Assembly (NCBI RefSeq): GCF_029893585.1
Contig: NZ_JARXYX010000025.1
Span: 82,246-146,245, forward strand
DNA: 64,000 bases
Direction of reading: 5' to 3'
Origin: Streptomyces sp. LBL
GTDB taxonomy: Bacteria; Actinomycetota; Actinomycetes; Streptomycetales; Streptomycetaceae
This document shows, in pieces, positions 34,205 through 43,309 of this stretch (positions within the stretch are counted from its first letter, which is position 1; each line of letters begins with the position of its first letter). Position numbers and translations under genes: made by a program. Below the pieces are notes generated by a model that worked only from the letters and a program-made list of their open reading frames with translations, searched no databases and was not told the origin of the DNA.

Positions 34205-36808
34205 TCAGGCCGTCGGGCAGCCCGCCGGCGTCGCGCGTGACGCGTCCCGGATCAGCGCCTGGTGTGCGGCCTTGACCCGCCGTACGTCGGGCTTCAGGAC
34301 CTCGCGGTCGTAGGTCAGCAGCCCGTTCAGCTCCCCCTCCACGTCCGAGATCTGGGTGTAGACGGCGGCGTTGCCGCCCCGGCAGGCCAGAGCGCGCACC
34401 TCGTCGAGCTTGGCCAGATAGTCGTCGGTGTAGGTCGCCGGGTCCACGTCGACGTACGACTGCTGGACCGACCAGGCGTGTCCGGGGACCGCCAGTCCGA
34501 GTCCGCCGTACTCACCGCTGACCAGGGCGCGTCTGCCGTCCGGGCGGGGCGGCAGGGCGGGGCTGGGATAGCCGTGCTCGTCCATGATGTCGCCGGCGTT
34601 GCCGTCGGCGCCGAGGTTGAGGCCCGACTGGTTGTTGACCAGTCGGGTCGGGTCCCATGCCTTGGCCTGCTCGGCGACCCGTCCGATGTCGTACTGGCCC
34701 CAGCCCTCGTTGAAGGTGACCCACATGACCACCGACGGGCTGCTGCTGTGCTCGTCGATCATCTCCTTCATCTCCCGCTCGTACTCGGCGCGGGCGGCGG
34801 CGCTCGGATTCACCCCCGCGGTCATCGCGGGCATGTCCTGCCACACCATGAGGCCCAACCGGTCGGCCCAGTAGAACCAGCGGTCGGGTTCGACCTTGAT
34901 GTGCTTGCGCACGGAGTTGAAGCCGAGTTGCTTGTGCACCTTCAGGTCGTAGGCGAGGGCGTCGTCGGTCGGCGCGGTGTGCAGACCGTCGGGCCAGAAG
35001 CCCTGGTCGAGGGTGGCCATCATGAAGACCGGCGCGCCGTTGAGGACCGTGCGCGGCGTGCCATTCACCTGTTCGACGGCGAGGGAGCGCATCCCGAAGT
35101 AGCTTCCGACGCGGTCCGCGCCGACGGTCACCTTCAGGCCGTAGAGGAACGGGTCGTCCGGCGACCACAGGCGCGGGTTCTCGATGGCCAGGGTCAGCGG
35201 CCCGCCGGTGCGGCCGCGCGCCGTGGCGACCTTGCGCTTCCCGTCGTACGCCGTCGCGGTGATCGGGACGCCCGCCCGGACCCCCCGCGCCTCGACGGTG
35301 AGCCGCTTGCCGGGGACGTCGGGGGTCAGCTTGAGGGAGTCGACGTGGTCGCGTGCGACCGGTTCCATCCACACCGTCTGCCAGATGCCCGAGCTCGGCG
35401 TGTACCAGATGCCGCTCGGGTCCAGGCGTTGCTTGCCCAGGGGCGGGTTCTCCCCGTTCGCCGCGTCCGTCGGGTCGTATACACCGACGATCAGCTCCTG
35501 GGTGCGGCCGGGCTTCAGCGCGTCCGTGATGTCGGCGCCGAACTTGTCGTAGCCGCCCTCGTGCGCGGCGACCTTGGTGCCGTTGACGTACACCTCGGAC
35601 CGCCAGTCGACCGCGCCGAAGTTGAGCCGTAGGCGCTGTGCGGAGCCGATGCGCCAGTCTGCGGGGACCGTGAAGGTGCGCCGGTACCACATGCGGTCCT
35701 CATGCCGCTCGATGCCGGAAAGCTGGGACTCGACCGGATAGGGGACGAGGATGCGCTCGGACAGGGTCCTGCCGACGGGCGGCTGCTCGCCCTCCTGTGC
35801 CGCGGCGAACTGCCAGCGGCCGTTGAGGTTGCGCCAGGCGTCTCGGGTCAGCTGCGGGCGCGGGTATTCGGGGAGGGCGTTGTCCGGGCCGACCTCGTCG
35901 GCCCAGCGGGTACGCAGTTCGTACGTGGAGTGGTTGGAACCGCTGCTCCAGAACGCCCCGACACCGTCTCCCGCGGCGTCGGTGAGGCCGCCTTCTCCGT
36001 CGTAGCGCAGGTCGGCGGTGCCGCGCGCGGTGCCGGTCTTGTTGCCGACGACGGGTTCGTCCAGGGCGACGAGGAGGGTCCTCGGGTCGGCGGGGTCCGG
36101 CCTGACTGCTCCGAGCGGCCAGGTGGCGCCGCCGATCACCGCCTTGAGGTGGTCGGTCAGACCGGCCGGGGGCGGGGCGATGCTCTGGGCGAAGTCGAGT
36201 TTCAGGGTGCGGCCGTCGCCGAGGACCGTGGTCGCGATCGGCCCGTCGTAGTCGAACCCGGCGGGAAGCCGGAACGCCGACTGCGGGACGGCCTCCTTGC
36301 TGCCGCCGGGCTCGGTCCAGCGCAGGTGCAGGTTGGAGCCGCCGTAGTGCTCGAAGTACTCGACCTTGATGTCGTAGGCCGTGCCGGCGGTCAGGTCGAT
36401 CGGCTGGGCGTTCTGTTCGCGGTCCCAGTCGTCGACCCAGTGGTCGATGAGCAGCCGCCCGTCGACCCACAGCCGGAAGCCGTTGTCGCCGATGACCGAG
36501 AAGGTGTGGGCGCCGGTCTTCTCCGGCACGATCCGGCCGGTCCAGCGGACGCTGACGTCGTCCGCACGGCCGGTGGCGGCGGCCAGCCGCGGCTCCAGGG
36601 TGTCGAAGTCGAGGACGGGATCGAAGGTGGTGGCCTTGAGCTCGTGGAAGTCGAAGGCGCCGGGAGCGGACTGGGTGTAGTACTCGCCCTTCAGGCCCTG
36701 GGCCTCGACGGGGTCGTCGGCCAGGGCGGGAACCGCGGTCAGGCCGGCGAGGCCCAGGAGCACGGCGAGGAGTAAGGAGAGTCGGTTTCTGAGTCGGGTG
36801 AGGTGCAC
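34205..36808 (-). CDS. secreted GH2 glycosidase with N-terminal PA14 domain
   Basis: An 867-residue secreted protein. A signal peptide (LSLLLAVLLGLAGLTAVPALA) is followed by a PA14 carbohydrate-binding domain (about residues 38-180, LKGEYYTQSAPGAFDF...FSVIGDNGFRLWVDG), then the GH2 sandwich (RRTFTVPADW, YVNGTKVAAHEGGYDKF) and barrel with acid/base in VTFNEGWGQYD (about residue 697) and nucleophile in SGEYGG. Specificity (beta-galactosidase, glucuronidase or mannosidase type) cannot be set. It has its own terminator. GGGGGTT lies before ATG 36808. Confidence 0.85.
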   Translation of the reverse strand: MHLTRLRNRLSLLLAVLLGLAGLTAVPALADDPVEAQGLKGEYYTQSAPGAFDFHELKATTFDPVLDFDTLEPRLAAATGRADDVSVRWTGRIVPEKTGAHTFSVIGDNGFRLWVDGRLLIDHWVDDWDREQNAQPIDLTAGTAYDIKVEYFEHYGGSNLHLRWTEPGGSKEAVPQSAFRLPAGFDYDGPIATTVLGDGRTLKLDFAQSIAPPPAGLTDHLKAVIGGATWPLGAVRPDPADPRTLLVALDEPVVGNKTGTARGTADLRYDGEGGLTDAAGDGVGAFWSSGSNHSTYELRTRWADEVGPDNALPEYPRPQLTRDAWRNLNGRWQFAAAQEGEQPPVGRTLSERILVPYPVESQLSGIERHEDRMWYRRTFTVPADWRIGSAQRLRLNFGAVDWRSEVYVNGTKVAAHEGGYDKFGADITDALKPGRTQELIVGVYDPTDAANGENPPLGKQRLDPSGIWYTPSSGIWQTVWMEPVARDHVDSLKLTPDVPGKRLTVEARGVRAGVPITATAYDGKRKVATARGRTGGPLTLAIENPRLWSPDDPFLYGLKVTVGADRVGSYFGMRSLAVEQVNGTPRTVLNGAPVFMMATLDQGFWPDGLHTAPTDDALAYDLKVHKQLGFNSVRKHIKVEPDRWFYWADRLGLMVWQDMPAMTAGVNPSAAARAEYEREMKEMIDEHSSSPSVVMWVTFNEGWGQYDIGRVAEQAKAWDPTRLVNNQSGLNLGADGNAGDIMDEHGYPSPALPPRPDGRRALVSGEYGGLGLAVPGHAWSVQQSYVDVDPATYTDDYLAKLDEVRALACRGGNAAVYTQISDVEGELNGLLTYDREVLKPDVRRVKAAHQALIRDASRATPAGCPTA

Positions 36809-36887
36809 GCAACCCCCATAACAACGTTGTCAGGACCGGAGTTGGCATGACAACACGGAATCCCACCGCACGTCCAGGGACATGACA

Positions 36888-36921
36888 ACAGCCCCGGTGG
36901 ACACGCGGCCACCAAGGCTGT
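36888..36921 (-). terminator. hairpin downstream of glgC
   Basis: 13-base arms (36888-36900 and 36909-36921) with one mismatch and an 8-base loop, 12 bases past the glgC stop. Confidence 0.7.
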
Positions 36922-36932
36922 CGAACCGTCCC

Positions 36933-38153
36933 CTACGGGACCAGCTGTCCCTTCCCGAGCGCGATGACCCCGCCCTTGGACACCGTGTACAGCTCCGCGT
37001 CCCGCTCCGGGTTGACGCCGATCGTCGCGCCCGGCGGCACCTCGACGTTCTTGTCGAGCACGGCGCCGCGCACCACCGCACCCCGCCCGATGTGCACGTT
37101 GTCGTGCAGCACCGAGCCCTGCACGACCGCGCCCGGGTCCACCACGACACCCGGCGAGAGCACCGACCGGCTCACCTGCCCCCGGATCAGGCAGCCCGCG
37201 CTGATGATCGACTCGCTGGCGATGCCGCCCGAGTTGAAGCGGGCCGGGGAGAGCTGGCCCGAGTGGGTGTAGATGGGCCATTGCCGGTTGTAGAGGTTGA
37301 ACGCGGGACGCTCGGCGATCAGGTCCATGTGGGCGTCGTAGTACGCGTCCAGGCTGCCGACATCCCGCCAGTAGCCCTGGTCGCGGGTGGTCTCGCCGGG
37401 GACGTGGTTGTCGCTGAAGTCGTACAGCTGGGCCTCGCCGCGGTCGGTGAGCTGGGGCAGGATCGAACCCCCCATGTCGTGCACGGAGCGCGCGTCCTCG
37501 GCGTCCCGCTGGAGCGCCTCGATGAGGGCCTTGGTGGTGAAGACGTAGTTGCCCATCGAGGCGAACACGCACTCCGGGTCGTCGGGCAGCCCAGGCGGGT
37601 CGGCGGGCTTCTCCAGGAACCGCTCGACCGTCAGGCCGTCCGAGCCGGGGCTGATCACGCCGAACGACGACGACTCGTCGCGCGGGACGCGGATCCCGGC
37701 CACCGTCACGCCCGCGCCGCTCTCGATGTGCTGGTTGACCATCTGGCGCGGGTCCATGCGGTAGACGTGGTCGGCACCGAAGACAGCCACGTACTCGGGG
37801 CGCTCGTCGTAGATCAGGTTCAGGGACTGCAGGATCGCGTCCGCGCTGCCCAGGTACCAGCGCGGGCCGAGGCGCTGCTGGGCCGGGACCGGGGTGATGT
37901 AGTTGCCGAGCAGGCTGGACATCCGCCAGGTGGTGGTGATGTGCCGGTCCAGCGAGTGGGACTTGTACTGCGTGAGCACGCAGATGCGCAGAATGTCCCC
38001 ATTGACGAGGTTGGACAGGACGAAATCGACGAGGCGGTACGTGCCGCCGAAGGTGACCGCGGGTTTCGCGCGGTCCGCGGTCAAGGGCATCAGACGCTTG
38101 CCCTCTCCGCCCGCGAGCACGATTCCGAGCACCGAAGGACCACCACGACGCAT
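36933..38153 (-). CDS. glgC: glucose-1-phosphate adenylyltransferase (ADP-glucose pyrophosphorylase)
   Basis: A 406-residue enzyme that makes ADP-glucose for glycogen or maltosyl-type glucans. LAGGEGKRLMPLTADRAKPAVTFGG is the nucleotide-binding signature, with GSADAIL, FGADHVYRMD, the substrate site FLEKP and a C-terminal left-handed helix region (IISAGCLIRG, HIGRGAVVRGAVLDKNVEV). ATG 38153 has GGGGAG six bases upstream. glgA lies 123 bases upstream on the same strand, so both enzymes may be made from one transcript. Confidence 0.95.
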   Translation of the reverse strand: MRRGGPSVLGIVLAGGEGKRLMPLTADRAKPAVTFGGTYRLVDFVLSNLVNGDILRICVLTQYKSHSLDRHITTTWRMSSLLGNYITPVPAQQRLGPRWYLGSADAILQSLNLIYDERPEYVAVFGADHVYRMDPRQMVNQHIESGAGVTVAGIRVPRDESSSFGVISPGSDGLTVERFLEKPADPPGLPDDPECVFASMGNYVFTTKALIEALQRDAEDARSVHDMGGSILPQLTDRGEAQLYDFSDNHVPGETTRDQGYWRDVGSLDAYYDAHMDLIAERPAFNLYNRQWPIYTHSGQLSPARFNSGGIASESIISAGCLIRGQVSRSVLSPGVVVDPGAVVQGSVLHDNVHIGRGAVVRGAVLDKNVEVPPGATIGVNPERDAELYTVSKGGVIALGKGQLVP

Positions 38154-38276
38154 GGCCGCTCCCCTCACCCTGGTTGACCCATGCCTGCCCCTGAGCAGGT
38201 GGTACTAAGCCTGTCCGAAGATCACCACGCCGTAGCGATCGTGTTTCTCCACCCGTGTGTCGCCGGGATGACATCT

Positions 38277-39428
38277 CTACGTCTGTTTGAGGATCTCCTC
38301 GTAGAGACGGACCGTGCGCCGGGCCACCGCGTCCCAGCCGAACTCGCCCACCGCCCGCTCCCGCCCTGCCTCGCCCATCCGCCGCGCGGCCTCCGGATCA
38401 CCGAGGACCGAGTCCAGCGCCCGCGCGAGTCCCGCCTCGAAGTCGTCGTCCACCGAGACGAGTACCCCCGTCCTGCCGTCGTCCACGACCTCGGGAATGC
38501 CGCCGATCCGTGAGGCCACGACGGGAGTCCCGCAGGCCATCGCCTCCAGGTTGACGATCCCGAGGGGTTCGTACACCGAGGGGCAGACGAACACGGCCGC
38601 GTGGGTCAGGAGCTGGATCACCTCGGGGCGCGGCAGCATCTGCGGGATCCAGTGCACATCCTCGCGGACCCGGCTGAGTTCCTGGAAGAGGTCGCGGAAC
38701 TCCTGGTCGATCTCCGGGGTGTCGGGGGCGCCGGCACACAGCACCACCTGCGCCGCCGGGTCGATGTGCCGGACCGCGCGCAGCAGATGGGGCACGCCCT
38801 TCTGGCGGGTGATGCGGCCGACGAACAGGACGAAAGGACGGTCCGGGTCCAGGCCGATGCGGCGCAGGACGTCGGTGCCGTGGTCGGGCCGGTAGAGGGT
38901 GGTGTCGATGCCGTTGTGCACGATGTGGACCTTGGCCGGATCCAGCGTCGGGTAGCAGCCGAGAATGTCCTCCCGCATGGCGCCGGAGACGGCGATCACC
39001 GCGTCGGCGGACTCGATCGCGGTGCGCTCCGCCCAGCCGGACAGGGCGTATCCGCCGCCGAGTTGCTCGGCCTTCCAGGGGCGCAGGGGCTCCAGCGAGT
39101 GCGCGGTCATCACGTGCGGGATGCCGTACAGCAGCTTGCCGAGGTGGCCGGCGAGGTTGGCGTACCAGGTGTGGGAGTGGACCAGTTCACGGCCTTCGAG
39201 ACCGGCGGCCATGGCGAGGTCCACCGAGAAGGTGCGCAGCGCGTCGTTGGCGCTGTCCAGCGCCGCCCAGGGGCGGTGGCGGATCACGCCCTCCGCCCGG
39301 CCCTCGCCCCAGCAGTGCACATCCAGATCGACCAGGGATCTCAGCTCTCGGGCGAGGAACTCGACATGGACGCCCGCGCCGCCGTACACGTCCGGCGGGT
39401 ACTCCCGGGTCAGCAGGCCCACTCGCAC
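38277..39428 (-). CDS. glgA: glycogen synthase / alpha-maltose-1-phosphate synthase, actinobacterial type
   Basis: A 383-residue GT4-type glycosyltransferase. LTREYPPDVYGGAGVHVEFLARELR is the N-terminal donor loop, with VHSHTWYANLAGHLG, FVGRITRQKGVPHLL and PSVYEPLGIVNLEAMACGTPVVAS (the E-x7-E motif). In actinobacteria this short enzyme (related to Rv1212c) can make maltose-1-phosphate from ADP-glucose for the GlgE pathway as well as extending glucan. GTG 39428 has GGGGG upstream and puts the conserved motif at residue 6. Confidence 0.92.
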   Translation of the reverse strand: MRVGLLTREYPPDVYGGAGVHVEFLARELRSLVDLDVHCWGEGRAEGVIRHRPWAALDSANDALRTFSVDLAMAAGLEGRELVHSHTWYANLAGHLGKLLYGIPHVMTAHSLEPLRPWKAEQLGGGYALSGWAERTAIESADAVIAVSGAMREDILGCYPTLDPAKVHIVHNGIDTTLYRPDHGTDVLRRIGLDPDRPFVLFVGRITRQKGVPHLLRAVRHIDPAAQVVLCAGAPDTPEIDQEFRDLFQELSRVREDVHWIPQMLPRPEVIQLLTHAAVFVCPSVYEPLGIVNLEAMACGTPVVASRIGGIPEVVDDGRTGVLVSVDDDFEAGLARALDSVLGDPEAARRMGEAGRERAVGEFGWDAVARRTVRLYEEILKQT

Positions 39429-39466
39429 CCGGAACCCCCTGTCTCGACGGCTGATTGTCTTCATGG

Positions 39467-40249
39467 TCACCCAGATGTGGCGTGTGGGGAAGAGCGCGGG
39501 GCTCGTGGGAAACAACAGTCACCGCAGACACCTCCGCCCGGGACCCGGTAGTAGAGGCAGCAGCTCCGGCGCCGGAAGGCGGTGCCGGTGAGGGTGCCGG
39601 TGCCGGCGAGAAGGGGGTGGGCGAGCAGTTCGGCCGCGCTGTCCCGGGCCCGGGCGCCGACGTCACGGCGGCCGTGGGCCCGCGCCCAGGCGTCCAGTTG
39701 GCGCGCGGCGCCGACCAGCGCGGAGGCCGCGTTGCCCCACAGCAGGCCCTCGGCGACGCGGTAGCGCGCGTGCAGGGTGTCGGTCAGCGGCTGGAGGTGG
39801 CCCTGCAGGACGACGTCCGCGAGGGTCTCCGGGTCCGCGGGCAGGGGGTGTACGGCGGACAGCCACAGGTCGTCGGGGGCGCTGCCGTCGGGGTCCCAGT
39901 GCAGCAGCCCCGGATCGAGGTCGGGGATGCGGTCGTAGAAGGCGGCGCAGCCCAGGGCCACCGACCAGAGGCGGGCGGCGAGTCCCTGCTGGGCCACCGA
40001 GGCGGCGATCCGCGTTTCGGGAGCGCGGAGAACGTCCGCGACCTTTTCCACCCGGAAAGTCATAGAATACCGGTACGGATCCGAGGCCTTGTTCTCGAAG
40101 TTCCCGAAGTTCTCGAAGTTCTCGTACGCCTGCGCGAGGGTCGGCAGCGGCGGAAGCGGTGGTGCACTCGTGCGCAGGGCGAAGAAGCCGCCGAGCGGCC
40201 GGAGCGCGGTGAGATCAGGGTCGAGGTCCACGGAGAGCAGTAGTACCAA
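39467..40249 (-). CDS. FhuF-like (2Fe-2S) siderophore-iron reductase
   Basis: A 260-residue cytoplasmic protein. The C-terminal SCCLYYRVPGGGVCGDCC is the FhuF-type CC-x10-C-x2-C motif that holds a [2Fe-2S] cluster. Such proteins reduce ferric siderophores to free iron. The N-terminal part has an ENFENFGNFEN repeat from nearly identical 9-base units (about 40091-40125), an unusual insert. The start is uncertain. TTG 40249 lies right beside a 14-bp palindrome, while GTG 40231 also reads well. No iron-box of the DmdR type is evident. Confidence 0.75.
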   Translation of the reverse strand: MVLLLSVDLDPDLTALRPLGGFFALRTSAPPLPPLPTLAQAYENFENFGNFENKASDPYRYSMTFRVEKVADVLRAPETRIAASVAQQGLAARLWSVALGCAAFYDRIPDLDPGLLHWDPDGSAPDDLWLSAVHPLPADPETLADVVLQGHLQPLTDTLHARYRVAEGLLWGNAASALVGAARQLDAWARAHGRRDVGARARDSAAELLAHPLLAGTGTLTGTAFRRRSCCLYYRVPGGGVCGDCCFPRAPRSSPHATSG

Positions 40250-40263
40250 GCCCCCTAGGGGGC
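40250..40263. repeat. 14-bp perfect palindrome at the FhuF-like gene start
   Basis: GCCCCCTAGGGGGC abuts the TTG start. It may sequester the start region in RNA or bind a regulator. Confidence 0.5.
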
Positions 40264-40459
40264 GCGACCAGGAGGTGTCCGGAGCCGGTCACCCACCTTG
40301 GGGATGATGGAGTCCGATTCGTACTCCATCGGCAGTAGGACCCATTGCCTGCTCAGGGACGACGACGGGAAGAAATTTTCGCGGCATCGTGTTCCTCATG
40401 GAAGCCGACCGTTCGTCGCACCGGGCGACCCGCCCCGGTCTCACGCAGAGGAGCAGTAG

Positions 40460-41773
40460 ATGAGTGCCCTCGCGGTGTCCGTGCTGTTGTCGCTCGTCTC
40501 CGCCGTCGCCTACGCGGCCGGAGCGATCGTGCAGGAGCAGGTCGCGATGTCCTCCCCCGACGGACAGTACGCGCCGCTGCGCCGGCCGGGCTGGTGGGCG
40601 GCGGTCGCTCTGAACGGCACCGGCGGACTGCTGCACGTGGTGGCGCTCGCCTTCGGTCCGCTGAGTCTGGTCCAGCCGCTCGGCGCGCTGACCATCGTGT
40701 TCGCCCTCCCGATGGCGGCCCTGTTCGTGGGCCGCAAGGCCGGAGCGACCGCCTGGCGTGGCGCGATCATGGCGACGGTGGGTCTGGCCGGTCTGCTCTC
40801 CCTGGTCGGCACTTCCGACGCGCAGTCGCTCGACACCGCCCAGCGGGTGTTCGTGGCCGTGGTCACCGCGGGTGCGGTGATCGCGCTGATGGTCGCGGGC
40901 CGGGCCGCGCACCGGCACCCGGCGGTGCGCAGCATGCTGCTCGCCACCGCGTCCGGCATAGCCTTCGGAATGTCCTCCGTGTTCACGAAGACGGTCGCCG
41001 TCGACTGGACCGGCGGGGTCTCCGTGGCCGACATCCCGTCCCTGGCCGTGATCGGTGTGCTGGCCACGGCCGGCATGCTGCTGTCGCAGGCCTCCTACCG
41101 CGGCGCGGGCCTCGCGGCCCCGCTGGCCATGCTGACCGTCGTGAACCCGGTGGTCGCGGCCGCGGTCGGCATCACGATGTTCGAGGAAACCTTCCGCCAC
41201 GGCACCATGGGCACCGTGCTCGCCCTGGGCTGCGGTGTGGTCGCGGCGGGTGGTCTGATCCTGCTGACCACGGAGCGGATCGCGCGCACCCACGCCGAGG
41301 AGACGGCGGCGTCCTCGCTGCCGGGGCCCGCCACCGCCGAGTCGGTCCCCGCGGGGGAACTGGTCGAGGAGTTGGCCGAGGAACTGCTGGCGCGGCTGCC
41401 CGAGCAGCAGATCGCCGTACTTCGGGAGAGCGTTCTCGTTCCGTCGCTGACCGCGGCCCCGGAGGACGTGCTCGTCCCGGCACCGACTGCGGCCCCGGAG
41501 GACGTGGTTCTCGCCCGGACCGCCGCGGACGTGGTTCTCGCCCGGACCGCCGCTGCACAGGACGTGGTCCTCGCGCCGGCGGCGGCCGCGGAGAGCGTGA
41601 CCGCCCCTGACGGCGTGATCATCCCGGCCTCCACCGCCCAGGACGGCGATCATGAGACGCCGGAGCCGTCGTCGCACCCCGAAGCCGCCCTGAACCTCTA
41701 CGGGCCCTTCTACGGCGGCCCGTACGTCCCGCTGCCGGTCCTGCACCGGCGCCGAACGCGCGTCACATCCTGA
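40460..41773 (+). CDS. DMT-superfamily (EamA-like) membrane transporter with long tail
   Basis: A 437-residue protein. About nine hydrophobic helices in residues 1-275 include AYAAGAIVQEQVAM, the EamA-like FGPLSLVQPLGALTIVFALPMAA and MLTVVNPVVAAAVGITMFEET. The C-terminal ~150 residues are a soluble Ala/Val/Asp/Glu-rich tail with repeated DVVLAxTAA units, then LNLYGPFYGGPYVPLPVLHRRR. DMT carriers export small metabolites, but the substrate here is unknown. ATG 40460 has GAGGAG upstream. The last 11 bases overlap the wall hydrolase gene on the other strand. Confidence 0.8.
   Translation: MSALAVSVLLSLVSAVAYAAGAIVQEQVAMSSPDGQYAPLRRPGWWAAVALNGTGGLLHVVALAFGPLSLVQPLGALTIVFALPMAALFVGRKAGATAWRGAIMATVGLAGLLSLVGTSDAQSLDTAQRVFVAVVTAGAVIALMVAGRAAHRHPAVRSMLLATASGIAFGMSSVFTKTVAVDWTGGVSVADIPSLAVIGVLATAGMLLSQASYRGAGLAAPLAMLTVVNPVVAAAVGITMFEETFRHGTMGTVLALGCGVVAAGGLILLTTERIARTHAEETAASSLPGPATAESVPAGELVEELAEELLARLPEQQIAVLRESVLVPSLTAAPEDVLVPAPTAAPEDVVLARTAADVVLARTAAAQDVVLAPAAAAESVTAPDGVIIPASTAQDGDHETPEPSSHPEAALNLYGPFYGGPYVPLPVLHRRRTRVTS
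41501..41553 (+). repeat. 26-bp direct repeat in the transporter tail
   Basis: Copies 41501-41526 and 41528-41553 (27-bp period) code DVVLARTAA twice in frame, so the tail length is likely variable. Confidence 0.85.
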
Positions 41774-43001
41774 CGCCGCCGGCCCTCAGATAGGCCACCG
41801 GGTCGACGTCCGTTCCGAAGCCGGGCCCCGTCCGCACCTCGAAGTGCAGATGTGGGCCCGAGCTGTTGCCGGTGGACCCCGAGCGGCCGAGGCGTTGACC
41901 GCCGGCCACTGTCTGGCCGCTCCGCACGGAGATCGCCGACAGGTGGGCGTACTGGGTGTAGCGGCCGTCGGAGTGCCGGATCACCACCTGGTAGCCGAAG
42001 GAGCCCTCCCACCCGGCGCTGACGACCTCGCCCGCCCCGACCGCCTTCACGGACGTGCCGGTGGGCACGGGAAAGTCGACGCCGGTGTGGTAGCCCTTCG
42101 ACCAGGAGGAGCCGGCCTTGCGGTACGGCGTGCCCGTGGCCGCGCCGACCGGCGCGAACAGGGAACCGCTCTTGGCGGCCTTCTTCTCGGTGTCGTGGGT
42201 CTCGGGGCGCGCCTTGGGGCGGGTCTCCGGACGCGTCTTGGGGTGGGTCCTGGGACGGGTCTCGGTCGAGTTCCGCTCGGTGGTCGCGCGGCTGGGACGG
42301 GTCATCGTGGTGGCGCCGTCCTGGCCCCGGGTCCTCAACTGCTGCCCGGGGATGATCAGGTCGGGGTCCGACCCGATGGTCTTCCGGTTGGCGGTGTAGA
42401 GGCCCTGCCAGCCGCCCCGCACGCGCTGGGCATCGGCGATCGCGCTGAGCGAGTCGCCGCGGACCACCGTGTACACCTCGGCCGTCCCGGCCCGGGACTG
42501 GGGCGTGGTCTGCGGCCGCACGTCCCCTACGGAGGTGCCGCCGCCCGGCTTCCTCCCGGTCGCGGTCACGGGGCTGGTGTCCGCGCCGCCGGCGGGACGG
42601 ATGTCCGGGGTGTCCCCGCCCGGGGTCAGTCCGGCGCGTACGGAGCAGGTCGGCCAGGCGCCCGGTCCCTGTCCGTCCAGCACCTTCTCCGCCACGGCGA
42701 TCTGCTGGTCCTTGGTGGCCAGATCCGCTCGGGGCGCGTACCGCGTGCCGCCGTACGCCTCCCACGTGGACCGGGTGAACTGCAGCCCGCCGTAGTAGCC
42801 GTTGCCGGTGTTGACGTTCCAGTCGTTGGTCGACTCGCACGCGGCGACCTTGTTCCAGGTGTCCACGTCGGCGGCCTGGGCCGCGCCGGCGCCGGCGCCG
42901 ATGAGCGGGATGGCCATACCGGCGCCGCCCACCGTGACGGTGAGCGAGGCGCGGTTGATCCTGTTCGGCTGATACCGGCGGTGCCGACCGCGTACGGCCA
43001 T
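41763..43001 (-). CDS. secreted peptidoglycan hydrolase: Rpf-like transglycosylase, LysM, M23 peptidase
   Basis: A 412-residue wall enzyme. Order: signal peptide (about 1-44); Rpf-like transglycosylase domain (about 45-120, WNKVAACESTNDWNVNTGNGYYGGLQFTRSTWEAYGG with the catalytic Glu); LysM (about 175-225, YTVVRGDSLSAIA); an Arg/Pro/Thr-rich linker; and an M23 endopeptidase (about 285-405) with HTGVDF and HLHFEV zinc ligands. It can cut both glycan and peptide, so it probably acts in germination or growth. ATG 42999-43001 is chosen for its AGGGGG site; an ATG at 43019 lacks one. I looked for the c-di-AMP (ydaO) riboswitch common before rpfA and see none. Confidence 0.88.
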   Translation of the reverse strand: MAVRGRHRRYQPNRINRASLTVTVGGAGMAIPLIGAGAGAAQAADVDTWNKVAACESTNDWNVNTGNGYYGGLQFTRSTWEAYGGTRYAPRADLATKDQQIAVAEKVLDGQGPGAWPTCSVRAGLTPGGDTPDIRPAGGADTSPVTATGRKPGGGTSVGDVRPQTTPQSRAGTAEVYTVVRGDSLSAIADAQRVRGGWQGLYTANRKTIGSDPDLIIPGQQLRTRGQDGATTMTRPSRATTERNSTETRPRTHPKTRPETRPKARPETHDTEKKAAKSGSLFAPVGAATGTPYRKAGSSWSKGYHTGVDFPVPTGTSVKAVGAGEVVSAGWEGSFGYQVVIRHSDGRYTQYAHLSAISVRSGQTVAGGQRLGRSGSTGNSSGPHLHFEVRTGPGFGTDVDPVAYLRAGGVRM

Positions 43002-43309
43002 CAAAATCCCCCTCGACATGCGTCAGAAGGGGCAAAAGTAAGCGCTGCGAACAGGCCATGACAAGAGGGCAATCGGCCGCGCTTCCGTCGAAGCGATCAG
43101 GAACAAACACCAGTTGAGAACGGCTGAGGAAAGTGGGCCTCTCGTGCGTATCTGCCTGCGGAACGCCGAGCGGCCCGGCCGTCCCATCGGCGTACCAGCA
43201 CGTCACGACGGTCAGTGGGACGATACTGGCGGGCACGACCGGCACCCCCGATGACCGGCATCCCCCGACGACCGGAATCCGCCACCGGATTCCCTTAGGA
43301 GCCAACCGC
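43002..43309. other. divergent intergenic region, wall hydrolase / gnd
   Basis: 308 bases with an AGGAG ribosome site for gnd at the right end. The CGACGACCGG-type short motif recurs near 43250-43285. No ORF, riboswitch or RNA gene is recognised. Confidence 0.4.

Noticed and set aside
43002..43309. Possible c-di-AMP (ydaO) riboswitch before the Rpf-like wall hydrolase
   Set aside because: The conserved core sequences of that riboswitch are not visible in the 308 bases upstream on the relevant strand.
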